The translations under genes and the position numbers were made by a program. A model generated the notes under the pieces. It searched no databases, had not been told where the DNA came from, and saw only the letters and a program-made list of their open reading frames with translations. A DNA stretch of 64,000 bases, taken from NCBI RefSeq assembly GCF_032854445.1, contig NW_027018052.1:1-64000 (forward strand), given 5' to 3'. Source of the DNA: Liolophura sinensis (lineage: Eukaryota > Mollusca > Polyplacophora > Chitonida > Chitonidae). Positions 39,514 to 53,765 of the stretch are shown in pieces. Within the stretch, counting starts at the first letter, position 1; each line of letters starts with the position of its first letter.

Positions 39514-40609
39514 GACTTAGAAGTAAGACATTTGCTGGGTGAGTTAAATGGGCTTGGCCCAAAGATTTGACATCTTCTGGGCTACCGAAGGGCACATAAC
39601 TTATAATCAAAAGATGAATATAGTAATGACTAGTCGCGATTGTACATAGTACATGTAGCCGATTTCAATTAGCAAAAGGACCAGGCAAATATCCAAAAGT
39701 GGAAAAAATGTTCCAATGCTGCTGGTAAGAGGCTAATCCGACGTATTTTGTGACGAGAAATCGAATGGTGCAAACAGCGTTGCTCTCCGAGCAATACTTT
39801 TGGCTGTAGCCACAATTGAATCATCAATTATGTCAAAATCACGTGCCCAGCAACGGCTCTTACTCCATGGAAACCAAGGAAATTTACAATTTTTCAACAC
39901 CTGGAGATGCCTTGCCCAATTGCGCATCTTTTGGCACCTTATTGATGTGGGTCAGTGTTCAATTGTACTTTTTACAGCAGACTGTATCAAGTACCTTGTG
40001 TTTTTTATATAAAAATGGTGTGGTTTTTCTACATGTAGATAAAGACATTGAGTTTATCTTCGACTTAGAAGTAAGACATTTGCTGGGTGAGTTAAATGGG
40101 CTTGGCCCAAAGATTTGACGTCTTCTGGGCTACCGAAGGGCACATAACTTATAATCAAAAGTTGAATGTAGTAATGACCAGTCGCGATGGTACATAGTAC
40201 ATGTAGCCGATTTCAATTAGCAAAAGGACCAGGCAAAAATCCAAAAGTGGAAAAAATGTTCCAATGCTGCTGGTAAGAGGCTAATCCGACGTATTTTGTG
40301 ACGAGAAATCGAATGGTGCAAACCGCGCTGCTCTCCGACCAATACTTTTGGCTGTAGCCACAATTGAATCATCATTTATGTCAAAATCACGTGCCCAGCA
40401 ACGGCTCTTACTCCATGGAAACCAAGGAAATTTGCAATTTTTCAACAGCTGGAGATGCCTGACCCAATTGCGCATCTTTTGGCACCTTATTGATGTGGGT
40501 CAGTGTTCAATTGTACTTTTTACAGCAGACTGTATCAAGTACCTTGTGTTTTTTATATAAAAATGGTGTGGTTTTTCTACATGTAGATAAAGACATTGAG
40601 TTTATCTTC
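39514..40609. repeat. Two-monomer module (B monomer plus 107G monomer), copy 1
   Basis: The first monomer carries 101A, 177T, 263A, 278G, 314A, 373A and 'gccttgccc'. The second carries 59G, 107G ('gaatgtag'), 128G and 267C ('cgcgctgc'). The same ordered pair is found at 42254-43352 and 53766-54861. Confidence 0.9.
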
Positions 40610-42253
40610 GACTTAGAAGTAAGACATTTGCTGGGTGAGTTAAATGGGCTTGGCCCAAAGATTTGACATCTTCTGGGCTACCGAAGGGCACATAACTTAT
40701 AATCAAAAGTTGAATATAGTAATGACCAGTCGCGATTGTACATAGTACATGTAGCCGATTTCAATTAGCAAAAGGACCAGGCAAAAATCCAAAAGTGGAA
40801 AAAATGTTCCAATGCTGCTGGTAAGAGGCTAATCCGACGTATTTTGTGACGAGAAATCGAATGGTGCAAACCGCGTTGCTCTCCGACCAATACTTTTGGC
40901 TGTAGCCACAATTGAATCATCATTTATGTCAAAATCACGTGCCCAGCAACGGCTCTTACTCCATGGAAACCAAGGAAATTTGCAATTTTTCAACAGCTGG
41001 AGATGCCTGACCCAATTGCGCATCTTTTGGCACCTTATTGATGTGGGTCAGTGTTCAATTGTACTTTTTACAGCAGACTGTATCAAGTACCTTGTGTTTT
41101 TTATATAAAAATGGTGTGGTTTTTCTACATGTAGATAAAGAGATTAAGTTTATCTTCGACTTAGAAGTAAGACATTTGCTGGGTGAGTTAAATGGGCTTG
41201 GCCCAAAGATTTGACATCTTCTGGGCTACCGAAGGGCACATAACTTATAATCAAAAGTTGAATATAGTAATGACCAGTCGCGATTGTACATAGTACATGT
41301 AGCCGATTTCAATTAGCAAAAGGACCAGGCAAAAATCCAAAAGTGGAAAAAATGTTCCAATGCTGCTGGTAAGAGGCTAATCCGACGTATTTTGTGACGA
41401 GAAATCGAATGGTGCAAACCGCGTTGCTCTCCGACCAATACTTTTGGCTGTAGCCACAATTGAATCATCATTTATGTCAAAATCACGTGCCCAGCAACGG
41501 CTCTTACTCCATGGAAACCAAGGAAATTTCCAATTTTTCAACAGCTGGAGATGCCTGACCCAATTGCGCATCTTTTGGCACCTTATTGATGTGGGTCAGT
41601 GTTCAATTGTACTTTTTACAGCAGACTGTATCAAGTACCTTGTGTTTTTTATATAAAAATGGTGTGGTTTTTCTACATGTAGATAAAGACATTGAGTTTA
41701 TCTTCGACTTAGAAGTAAGACATTTGCTGGGTGAGTTAAATGGGCTTGGCCCAAAGATTTGACATCTTCTGGGCTACCGAAGGGCACATAACTTATAATC
41801 AAAAGTTGAATATAGTAATGACCAGTCGCGATTGTACATAGTACATGTAGCCGATTTCAATTAGCAAAAGGACCAGGCAAAAATCCAAAAGTGGAAAAAA
41901 TGTTCCAATGCTGCTGGTAAGAGGCTAATCCGACGTATTTTGTGACGAGAAATCGAATGGTGCAAACCGCGTTGCTCTCCGACCAATACTTTTGGCTGTA
42001 GCCACAATTGAATCATCATTTATGTCAAAATCACGTGCCCAGCAACGGCTCTTACTCCATGGAAACCAAGGAAATTTGCAATTTTTCAACACCTGGAGAT
42101 GCCTGACCCAATTGCGCATCTTTTGGCACCTTATTGATGTGGGTCAGTGTTCAATTGTATTTTTTACAGCAGACTGTATCAAGTACCTTGTGGTTTTTAT
42201 ATAAAAATGGTGTGGTTTTTCTACATGTAGATAAAGAGATTAAGATTATCTTC
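40610..42253. repeat. Three-monomer module ending in the 455T/540A monomer
   Basis: The starts are 40610, 41158 and 41706. The last has 455T ('attgtatttttt') and 540A ('aagattatc'). The module resembles those at 50479, 56507 and 58699 in tail states but differs at sites 373 and 387. Confidence 0.75.
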
Positions 42254-43352
42254 GACTTAGAAGTAAGACATTTGCTGGGTGAGTTAAATGGGCTTGGCCC
42301 AAAGATTTGACATCTTCTGGCTACCGAAGGGCACATAACTTATAATCAAAAGATGAATATAGTAATGACCAGTCGCGATTGTACATAGTACATGTAGCCG
42401 ATTTCAATTAGCAAAAGGACCAGGCAAATATCCAAAAGTGGAAAAAATGTTCCAATGCTGCTGGTAAGAGGCTAATCCGACGTATTTTGTGACGAGAAAT
42501 CGAATGGTGCAAACAGCGTTGCTCTCCGAGCAATACTTTTGGCTGTAGCCACAATTGAATCATCAATTATGTCAAAATCACGTGCCCAGCAACGGCTCTT
42601 ACTCCATGGAAACCAAGGAAATTTACAATTTTTCAACACCTGGAGATGCCTTGCCCAATTGCGCATCTTTTGGCACCTTATTGATGTGGGTCAGTGTTCA
42701 ATTGTACTTTTTACAGCAGACTGTATCAAGTACCTTGTGTATTTTATATAAAAATGGTGTGGTTTTTTCTACATGTAGATAAAGACATTGAGTTTATCTT
42801 CGACTTAGAAGTAAGACATTTGCTGGGTGAGTTAAATGGGCTTGGCCCAAAGATTTGACGTCTTCTGGGCTACCGAAGGGCACATAACTTATAATCAAAA
42901 GTTGAATGTAGTAATGACCAGTCGCGATGGTACATAGTACATGTAGCCGATTTCAATTAGCAAAAGGACCAGGCAAAAATCCAAAAGTGGAAAAAAATGT
43001 TCCAATGCTGCTGGTAAGAGGCTAATCCGACGTATTTTGTGACGAGAAATCGAATGGTGCAAACCGCGCTGCTCTCCGACCAATACTTTTGGCTGTAGCC
43101 ACAATTGAATCATCATTTATGTCAAAATCACGTGCCCAGCAACGGCTCTTACTCCATGGAAACCAAGGAAATTTCCAATTTTTCAACAGCTGGAGATGCC
43201 TGACCCAATTGCGCATCTTTTGGCACCTTATTGATGTGGGTCAGTGTTCAATTGTATACTTTTTACAGCAGACTGTATCAAGTACCTTGTGTTTTTTATA
43301 TAAAAATGGTGTGGTTTTTCTACATGTAGATAAAGACATTGAGTTTATCTTC
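42254..43352. repeat. Two-monomer module, copy 2
   Basis: The markers match 39514-40609, with the 107G sites exactly 2740 bp (five monomers) apart. Private changes are 'gtgtattttatat' in the first monomer and a 2-bp insertion ('attgtatacttttt') near 43256 in the second. Confidence 0.9.
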
Positions 43353-46300
43353 GACTTAGAAGTAAGACATTTGCTGGGTGAGTTAAATGGGCTTGGCCCA
43401 AAGATTTGACGTCTTCTGGGCTACCGAAGGGCACATAACTTATAATCAAAAGTTGAATATAGTAATGACCAGTCGCGATGGTACATAGTACATGTAGCCG
43501 ATTTCAATTAGCAAAAGGACCAGGCAAAAATCCAAAAGTAAAAAAAATGCTCCAATCGTGCTGGTAAGAGGCTAATCCGACGTATTTTGTGACGAGAAAT
43601 CGAATGGTGCAAACCGCGTTGCTCTCCGACCAATACTTTTGGCTGTAGCCACAATTGAATCATCATTTATGTCAAAATCACGTGCCCAGCAACGGCTCTT
43701 ACTCCATGGAAACCAAGGAAATTTCCAATTTTTCAACAGCTGGAGATGCCTGACCCAATTGCGCATCTTTTGGCACCTTATTGATGTGGGTCAGTGTTCA
43801 ATTGTACTTTTTACAGCAGACTGTATCAAGTACCTTGTGGTTTTTATATAAAAATGGTGTGGTTTTTCTACATGTAGATAAAGAGATTAAGTTTATCTTC
43901 GACTTAGAAGTAAGACATTTGCTGGGTGAGTGAAATGGGCTTGGCCCAAAGATTTGACGTCTTCTGGGCTACCGAAGGGCACATAACTTATAATCAAAAG
44001 TTGAATATAGTAATGACCAGTCGCGATGGTACATAGTACATGTAGCCGATTTCAATTAGCAAAAGGACCAGGCAAAAATCCAAAAGTGGAAAAATTGTTC
44101 CAATGCTGCTGGTAAGAGGCTAATCCGACGTATTTTGTGACGAGAAATCGAATGGTGCAAACCGCGTTGCTCTCCGACCAATACTTTTGGCTGTAGCCAC
44201 AATTGAATCATCAATTATGTCAAAATCACGTGCCCAGCAACGGCTCTTACTCCATGGAAACCAAGGAAATTTACAATTTTTCAACACCTGGAGATGCCTG
44301 GCCCAACTGCGCATCTTTTGGCACCTTATTGATGTGGGTCAGTGTTCAATTGTACTTTTAACAGCAGACTGTATCAAGTACCTTGTGTTTTTTATATAAA
44401 AATGGTGTGGTTTTTCTACATGTAGATAAAGACATTGAGTTTATCTTCGACTTAGAAGTAAGACATTTGCTGGGTGAGTTAAATGGGCTTGGCCCAAAGA
44501 TTTGACATCTTCTGGGCTACCGAAGGGCACATAACTTATAATCAAAAGTTGAATATAGTAATGACCAGTCGCGATTGTACATAGTACATGTAGCCGATTT
44601 CAATTAGCAAAAGGACCAGGCAAAAATCCAAAAGTGGAAAAAATGTTCCAATGCTGCTGGTAAGAGGCTAATCCGACGTATTTTGTGACGAGAAATCGAA
44701 TGGTGCAAACCGCGTTGCTCTCCGACCAATACTTTTGGCTGTAGCCACAATTGAATCATCAATTATGTCAAAATCACGTGCCCAGCAACGGCTCTTACTC
44801 CATGGAAACCAAGGAAATTTACAATTTTTCAACACCTGGAGATGCCTGGCCCAATTGCGCATCTTTTGGCACCTTATTGATGTGGGTCAGTGTTCAATTG
44901 TACTTTTTACAGCAGACTGTATCAAGTACCTTGTGGTTTTTATATAAAAATGGTGTGGTTTTTCTACATGTAGATAAAGGACATTGAGTTTATCTTCGAC
45001 TTAGAAGTAAGACATTTGCTGGGTGAGTTAAATGGGCTTGGCCCAAAGATTTGACATCTTCTGGGCTACCGAAGGGCACATAACTTATAATCAAAAGTTG
45101 AATATAGTAATGACCAGTCGCGATTGTACATAGTACATGTAGCCGATTTCAATTAGCAAAAGGACCAGGCAAAAATCCAAAAGTGGAAAAAATGTTCCAA
45201 TGCTGCTGGTAAGAGGCTAATCCGACGTATTTTGTGACGAGAAATCGAATGGTGCAAACCGCGTTGCTCTCCGATCAATACTTTTGGCTGTAGCCACAAT
45301 TGAATCATCATTTATGTCAAAATCACGTGCCCAGCAACGGCTCTTACTCCATGGAAACCAAGGAAATTTGCAATTTTTCAACACCTGGAGATGCCTGACC
45401 CAATTGCGCATCTTTTGGCACCTTATTGATGTGGGTCAGTGTTCAATTGTACTTTTTACAGCAGACTGTATCAAGTACCTTGTGTTTTTTATATAAAAAT
45501 GGTGTGGTTTTTCTACATGTAGATAAAGAGATTAAGTTCATCTTCGACTTAGAAGTAAGACATTTGCTGGGTGAGTTAAATGGGCTTGGCCCAAAGATTT
45601 GACATCTTCTGGGCTACCGAAGGGCACATAACTTATAATCAAAAGTTGAATATAGTAATGACCAGTCGCGATGGTACATAGTACATGTAGCCGATTTCAA
45701 TTAGCAAAAGGACCAGGCAAAAATCCAAAAGTAAAAAAAATGCTCCAATCGTGCTGGTAAGAGGCTAATCCGACGTATTTTGTGACGAGAAATCGAATGG
45801 TGCAAACCGCGTTGCTCTCCGACCAATACTTTTGGCTGTAGCCACAATTGAATCATCATTTATGTCAAAATCACGTGCCCAGCAACGGCTCTTACTCCTG
45901 GAAACCAAGGAAATTTGCAATTTTTCAACACCTGCAGATGCCTGACCCAATTGCGCATCTTTTGGCACCTTATTGATGTGGGTCAGTGTTCAATTGTACT
46001 TTTTACAGCAGACTGTATCAAGTACCTTGTGGTTTTTATATAAAAATGGGTGTGGTTTTTCTACATGTAGATAAAGACATTGAGTTTATCTTCGACTTAG
46101 AAGTAAGACATTTGCTGGGTGAGTTAAATGGGCTTGGCCCAAAGATTTGACATCTTCTGGGCTACCGAAGGGCACATAACTTATAATCAAAAGTTGAATA
46201 TAGTAATGACCAGTCGCGATTGTACATAGTACATGTAGCCGATTTCAATTAGCAAAAGGACCAGGCAAAAATCCAAAAGTGGAAAAAATGTTCCAATGCT

Positions 46301-47738
46301 GCTGGTAAGAGGCTAATCCGACGTATTTTGTGACGAGAAATCGAATGGTGCAAACCGCGTTGCTCTCCGACCAATACTTTTGGCTGTAGCCACAATTGAA
46401 TCATCATTTATGTCAAAATCACGTGCCCAGCAACGGCTCTTACTCCATGGAAACCAAGGAAATTTGCAATTTTTCAACACCTGGAGATGCCTGACCCAAT
46501 TGCGCATCTTTTGGCACCTTATTGATGTGGGTCAGTGTTCAATTGTACTTTTTACAGCAGACTGTATCAAGTACCTTGTGTTTTTTATATAAAAATGGTG
46601 TGGTTTTTCTACATGTAGATAAAGAGATTAAGTTTATCTTCGACTTAGAAGTAAGACATTTGCTGGGTGAGTTAAATGGGCTTGGCCCAAAGATTTGACA
46701 TCTTCTGGGCTATCGAAGGGCACATAACTTATAATCAAAAGTTGAATATAGTAATGACCAGTCGCGATTGCACATAGTACATGTAGCCGATTTCAATTAG
46801 CAAAAGGACCAGGCAAAAATCCAAAAGTGGAAAAAATGTTCCAATGCTGCTGGTAAGAGGCTAATCTGACGTATTTTGTGACGAGAAATCGAATGGTGCA
46901 AACCGCGTTGCTCTCCGACCAATACTTTTGGCTGTAGCCACAATTGAATCATCATTTATGTCAAAATCACGTGCCCAGCAACGGCTCTTACTCCATGGAA
47001 ACCAAGGAAATTTCCAATTTTTCAACACCTGGAGGATGCCTGACCCAATTGCGCATCTTTTGGCACCTTATTGATGTGGGTCAGTGTTCAATTGTACTTT
47101 TTACAGCAGACTGTATCAAGTACCTTGTGGTTTTTATATAAAAATGGTGTGGTTTTTCTACATGTAGATAAAGAGATTAAGTTTATCTTCGACTTAGAAG
47201 TAAGACATTTGCTGGGTGAGTTAAATGGGCTTGGCCCAAAGATTTGACATCTTCTGGGCTACCGAAGGGCACATAACTTATAATCAAAAGTTGAATATAG
47301 TAATGACCAGTCGCGATGGTACATAGTACATGTAGCCGATTTCAATTAGCAAAAGGACCAGGCAAAAATCCAAAAGTAAAAAAAATGCTCCAATCGTGCT
47401 GGAAAGAGGCTAATCCGACGTATTTTGTGACGAGAAATCGAATGGTGCAAACCGCGTTGCTCTCCGACCAATACTTTTGGCTGTAGCCACAATTGAATCA
47501 TCATTTATGTCAAAATCACGTGCCCAGCAACGGCTCTTACTCCATGGAAACCAAGGAAATTTCCAATTTTTCAACAGCTGGAGATGCCTGACCCAATTGC
47601 GCATCTTTTGGCACCTTATTGATGTGGGTCAGTGTTCAATTGTACTTTTTACAGCAGACTGTATCAAGTACCTTGTGTTTTTTATATAAAAATGGTGTGG
47701 TTTTCCTACATGTAGATAAAGACATTGAGTTTATCTTC
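43353..47738. repeat. Satellite segment, eight monomers of mixed type
   Basis: The copies at 43901 and 44449 are mosaics: they carry B-subfamily states in the middle (314A, 373A, 401G) but the common states at 263 and 278, so a breakpoint lies between monomer positions 278 and 314. The remaining copies are ordinary monomers, with 128G plus AA/C/CG at 43353, 45546 and 47191. No repeated order is evident. Confidence 0.85.
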
Positions 47739-49382
47739 GACTTAGAAGTAAGACATTTGCTGGGTGAGTTAAATGGGCTTGGCCCAAAGATTTGACATCT
47801 TCTGGGCTACCGAAGGGCACATAACTTATAATCAAAAGTTGAATATAGTAATGACCAGTCGCGATTGTACATAGTACATGTAGCCGATTTCAATTAGCAA
47901 AAGGACCAGGCAAAAATCCAAAAGTGGAAAAAATGTTCCAATGCTGCTGGTAAGAGGCTAATCCGACGTATTTTGTGACGAGAAATCGAATGGTGCAAAC
48001 CGCGTTGCTCTCCGACCAATACTTTTGGCTGTAGCCACAATTGAATCATCATTTATGTCAAAATCACGTGCCCAGCAACGGCTCTTACTCCATGGAAACC
48101 AAGGAAATTTCCAAATTTACAACACCTGGAGATGCCTGACCCAATTGCGCATCTTTTGGCACCTTATTGATGTGGGTCAGTGTTCAATTGTACTTTTTAC
48201 AGCAGACTGTATCAAGTACCTTGTGGTTTTTATATAAAAATGGTGTGGTTTTTCTACATGTAGATAAAGAGATTAAGTTTATCTTCGACTTAGAAGTAAG
48301 ACATTTGCTGGGTGAGTTAAATGGGCTTGGCCCAAAGATTTGACATCTTCTGGGCTACCGAAGGGCACATAACTTATAATCAAAAGATGAATATAGTAAT
48401 GACCAGTCGCGATTGTACATAGTACATGTAGCCGATTTCAATTAGCAAAAGGACCAGGCAAATATCCAAAAGTGGAAAAAATGTTCCAATGCTGCTGGTA
48501 AGAGGCTAATCCGACGTATTTTGTGACGAGAAATCGAATGGTGCAAACCGCGCTGCTCTCCGACCAATACTTTTGGCTGTAGCCACAATTGAATCATCAT
48601 TTATGTCAAAATCACGTGCCCAGCAACGGCTCTTACTCCATGGAAACCAAGGAAATTTCCAATTTTTCAACAGCTGGAGATGCCTGACCCAATTGCGCAT
48701 CTTTTGGCACCTTATTGATGTGGGTCAGTGTTCAATTGTACTTTTTACAGCAGACTGTATCAAGTACCTTGTGTTTTTTATATAAAAATGGTGTGGTTTT
48801 TCTACATGTAGATAAAGACATTGAGTTTATCTTCGACTTAGAAGTAAGACATTTGCTGGGTGAGTTAAATGGGCTTGGCCCAAAGATTTGACATCTTCTG
48901 GGCTACCGAAGGGCACATAACTTATAATCAAAAGTTGAATATAGTAATGACCAGTCGCGATTGTACATAGTACATGTAGCCGATTTCAATTAGCAAAAGG
49001 ACCAGGCAAAAATCCAAAAGTGGAAAAAATGTTCCAATGCTGCTGGTAAGAGGCTAATCCGACGTATTTTGTGACGAGAAATCGAATGGTGCAAACCGCG
49101 TTGCTCTCCGACCAATACTTTTGGCTGTAGCCACAATTGAATCATCATTTATGTCAAAATCACGTGCCCAGCAACGGCTCTTACTCCATGGAAACCAAGG
49201 AAATTTGCAATTTTTCAACAGCTGGAGATGCCTGACCCAATTGCGCATCTTTTGGCACCTTATTGATGTGGGTCAGTGTTCAATTGTACTTTTTACAGCA
49301 GACTGTATCAAGTACCTTGTGTTTTTTATATAAAAATGGTGTGGTTTTTCTACATGTAGATAAAGAGATTAAGTTTATCTTC
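47739..49382. repeat. Trimer duplication, copy 1 (1644 bp)
   Basis: The monomers start at 47739, 48287 and 48835. The first has the private block 'ccaaatttacaac' in place of 'ccaatttttcaac'. The second has 101A and 177T in an otherwise common background, plus 267C. The third is a common monomer ending in 'gagattaag'. The order recurs exactly 1644 bp to the right. Confidence 0.9.
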
Positions 49383-51026
49383 GACTTAGAAGTAAGACAT
49401 TTGCTGGGTGAGTTAAATGGGCTTGGCCCAAAGATTTGACATCTTCTGGGCTACCGAAGGGCACATAACTTATAATCAAAAGTTGAATATAGTAATGACC
49501 AGTCGCGATTGTACATAGTACATGTAGCCGATTTCAATTAGCAAAAGGACCAGGCAAAAATCCAAAAGTGGAAAAAATGTTCCAATGCTGCTGGTAAGAG
49601 GCTAATCCGACGTATTTTGTGACGAGAAATCGAATGGTGCAAACCGCGTTGCTCTCCGACCAATACTTTTGGCTGTAGCCACAATTGAATCATCATTTAT
49701 GTCAAAATCACGTGCCCAGCAACGGCTCTTACTCCATGGAAACCAAGGAAATTTCCAAATTTACAACACCTGGAGATGCCTGACCCAATTGCGCATCTTT
49801 TGGCACCTTGTTGATGTGGGTCAGTGTTCAATTGTACTTTTTACAGCAGACTGTATCAAGTACCTTGTGGTTTTTATATAAAAATGGTGTGGTTTTTCTA
49901 CATGTAGATAAAGAGATTAAGTTTATCTTCGACTTAGAAGTAAGACATTTGCTGGGTGAGTTAAATGGGCTTGGCCCAAAGATTTGACATCTTCTGGGCT
50001 ACCGAAGGGCACATAACTTATAATCAAAAGATGAATATAGTAATGACCAGTCGCGATTGTACATAGTACATGTAGCCGATTTCAATTAGCAAAAGGACCA
50101 GGCAAATATCCAAAAGTGGAAAAAATGTTCCAATGCTGCTGGTAAGAGGCTAATCCGACGTATTTTGTGACGAGAAATCGAATGGTGCAAACCGCGTTGC
50201 TCTCCGACCAATACTTTTGGCTGTAGCCACAATTGAATCATCATTTATGTCAAAATCACGTGCCCAGCAACGGCTCTTACTCCATGGAAACCAAGGAAAT
50301 TTCCAATTTTTCAACAGCTGGAGATGCCTGACCCAATTGCGCATCTTTTGGCACCTTATTGATGTGGGTCAGTGTTCAATTGTACTTTTTACAGCAGACT
50401 GTATCAAGTACCTTGTGTTTTTTATATAAAAATGGTGTGGTTTTTCTACATGTAGATAAAGACATTGAGTTTATCTTCGACTTAGAAGTAAGACATTTGC
50501 TGGGTGAGTTAAATGGGCTTGGCCCAAAGATTTGACATCTTCTGGGCTACCGAAGGGCACATAACTTATAATCAAAAGTTGAATATAGTAATGACCAGTC
50601 GCGATTGTACATAGTACATGTAGCCGATTTCAATTAGCAAAAGGACCAGGCAAAAATCCAAAAGTGGAAAAAATGTTCCAATGCTGCTGGTAAGAGGCTA
50701 ATCCGACGTATTTTGTGACGAGAAATCGAATGGTGCAAACCGCGTTGCTCTCCGACCAATACTTTTGGCTGTAGCCACAATTGAATCATCATTTATGTCA
50801 AAATCACGTGCCCAGCAACGGCTCTTACTCCATGGAAACCAAGGAAATTTCCAATTTTTCAACACCTGGAGATGCCTGACCCAATTGCGCATCTTTTGGC
50901 ACCTTATTGATGTGGGTCAGTGTTCAATTGTACTTTTTACAGCAGACTGTATCAAGTACCTTGTGTTTTTTATATAAAAATGGTGTGGTTTTTCTACATG
51001 TAGATAAAGAGATTAAGTTTATCTTC
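49383..51026. repeat. Trimer duplication, copy 2 (1644 bp)
   Basis: This copy has the private 'ccaaatttacaac' block again in its first monomer, then 101A/177T in the second and a 'gagattaag' monomer third. It differs from copy 1 by 'accttgttgatg' in the first monomer, 267T in the second, and sites 373/387 in the third. Confidence 0.9.
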
Positions 51027-52122
51027 GACTTAGAAGTAAGACATTTGCTGGGTGAGTTAAATGGGCTTGGCCCAAAGATTTGACATCTTCTGGGCTACCG
51101 AAGGGCACATAACTTATAATCAAAAGTTGAATATAGTAATGACCAGTCGCGATTGTACATAGTACATGTAGCCGATTTCAATTAGCAAAAGGACCAGGCA
51201 AAAATCCAAAAGTGGAAAAAATGTTCCAATGCTGCTGGTAAGAGGCTAATCCGACGTATTTTGTGACGAGAAATCGAATGGTGCAAACCGCGTTGCTCTC
51301 CGACCAATACTTTTGGCTGTAGCCACAATTGAATCATCATTTATGTCAAAATCACGTGCCCAGCAACGGCTCTTACTCCATGGAAACCAAGGAAATTTGC
51401 AATTTTTCAACAGCTGGAGATGCCTGACCCAATTGCGCATCTTTTGGCACCTTATTGATGTGGGTCAGTGTTCAATTGTACTTTTTACAGCAGACTGTAT
51501 CAAGTACCTTGTGTTTTTTATATAAAAATGGTGTGGTTTTTCTACATGTAGATAAAGACATTGAGTTTATCTTCGACTTAGAAGTAAGACATTTGCTGGG
51601 TGAGTTAAATGGGCTTGGCCCAAAGATTTGACATCTTCTGGGCTACCGAAGGGCACATAACTTATAATCAAAAGTTGAATATAGTAATGACCAGTCGCGA
51701 TTGTACATAGTACATGTAGCCGATTTCAATTAGCAAAAGGACCAGGCAAAAATCCAAAAGTGGAAAAAATGTTCCAATGCTGCTGGTAAGAGGCTAATCC
51801 GACGTATTTTGTGACGAGAAATCGAATGGTGCAAACCGCGTTGCTCTCCGACCAATACTTTTGGCTGTAGCCACAATTGAATCATCATTTATGTCAAAAT
51901 CACGTGCCCAGCAACGGCTCTTACTCCATGGAAACCAAGGAAATTTGCAATTTTTCAACACCTGGAGATGCCTGACCCAATTGCGCATCTTTTGGCACCT
52001 TATTGATGTGGGTCAGTGTTCAATTGTATTTTTTACAGCAGACTGTATCAAGTACCTTGTGGTTTTTATATAAAAATGGTGTGGTTTTTCTACATGTAGA
52101 TAAAGAGATTAAGATTATCTTC
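50479..52122. repeat. Recurrent trimer module, copy 1
   Basis: The order is 373C/387C with 'gagattaag', then 373G/387G with 'gacattgag', then 373G/387C with 455T and 540A. The same order is at 56507-58150, exactly 6028 bp (11 x 548) away, and at 58699-60342. It overlaps the last monomer of the trimer duplication and the first monomer of the third 5-mer copy, so higher-order blocks share boundaries. Confidence 0.85.
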
Positions 52123-53765
52123 GACTTAGAAGTAAGACATTTGCTGGGTGAGTTAAATGGGCTTGGCCCAAAGATTTGACATCTTCTGGGCTACCGAAGG
52201 GCACATAACTTATAATCAAAAGTTGAATATAGTAATGACCAGTCGCGATGGTACATAGTACATGTAGCCGATTTCAATTAGCAAAAGGACCAGGCAAAAA
52301 TCCAAAAGTAAAAAAAATGCTCCAATCGTGCTGGTAAGAGGCTAATCCGACGTATTTGTGACGAGAAATCGAATGGTGCAAACCGCGTTGCTCTCCGAGC
52401 AATACTTTTGGCTGTAGCCACAATTGAATCATCAATTATGTCAAAATCACGTGCCCAGCAACGGCTCTTACTCCATGGAAACCAAGGAAATTTCCAATTT
52501 TTCAACAGCTGCAGATGCCTGACCCAATTGCGCATCTTTTGGCACCTTATTGATGTGGGTCAGTGTTCAATTGTACTTTTTACAGCAGACTGTATCAAGT
52601 ACCTTGTGGTTTTTATATAAAAATGGTGTGGTTTTTCTACATGTAGATAAAGAGATTAAGTTTATCTTCGACTTAGAAGTAAGACATTTGCTGGGTGAGT
52701 TAAATGGGCTTGGCCCAAAGATTTGACATCTTCTGGGCTACCGAAGGGCACATAACTTATAATCAAAAGATGAATATAGTAATGACCAGTCGCGATTGTA
52801 CATAGTACATGTAGCCGATTTCAATTAGCAAAAGGACCAGGCAAATATCCAAAAGTGGAAAAAATGTTCCAATGCTGCTGGTAAGAGGCTAATCCGACGT
52901 ATTTTGTGACGAGAAATCGAATGGTGCAAACCGCGTTGCTCTCCGAGCAATACTTTTGGCTGTAGCCACAATTGAATCATCAATTATGTCAAAATCAAGT
53001 GCCCAGCAACGGCTCTTACTCCATGGAAACCAAGGAAATTTGCAATTTTTCAACACCTGGAGATGCCTGACCCAATTGCGCATCTTTTGGCACCTTATTG
53101 ATGTGGGTCAGTGTTCAATTGTACTTTTTACAGCAGACTGTATCAAGTACCTTGTGGTTTTTATATAAAAATGGTGTGGTTTTTCTACATGTAGATAAAG
53201 AGATTAAGTTTATCTTCGACTTAGAAGTAAGACATTTGCTGGGTGAGTTAAATGGGCTTGGCCCAAAGATTTGACATCTTCTGGGCTACCGAAGGGCACA
53301 TAACTTATAATCAAAAGATGAATATAGTAATGACCAGTCGCGAATGTACATAGTACATGTAGCCGATTTCAATTAGCAAAAGGACCAGGCAAATATCCAA
53401 AAGTGGAAAAAATGTTCCAATGCTGCTGGTAAGAGGCTAATCCGACGTATTTTGTGACGAGAAATCGAATGGTGCAAACAGCGTTGCTCTCCGAGCAATA
53501 CTTTTGGCTGTAGCCACAATTGAATCATCAATTATGTCAAAATCACGTGCCCAGCAACGGCTCTTACTCCATGGAAACCAAGGAAATTTACAATTTTTCA
53601 ACACCTGGAGATGCCTGGCCCAATTGCGCATCTTTTGGCACCTTATTGATGTGGGTCAGTGTTCAATTGTATTTTTTACAGCAGACTGTATCAAGTACCT
53701 TGTGTTTTTTATATAAAAATGGTGTGGTTTTTCTACATGTAGATAAAGACATTGAGTTTATCTTC
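51575..53765. repeat. 5-monomer higher-order repeat, copy 3 (first four monomers)
   Basis: The starts are 51575, 52123, 52670 and 53218. They reproduce signatures 1-4 of the block at 33481 (455T/540A; 391C with 278G; 329A; 127A with 263A and 401G). The fifth monomer is replaced by the two-monomer module at 53766. The copy lies 28 monomers to the right of copy 2. Confidence 0.9.
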
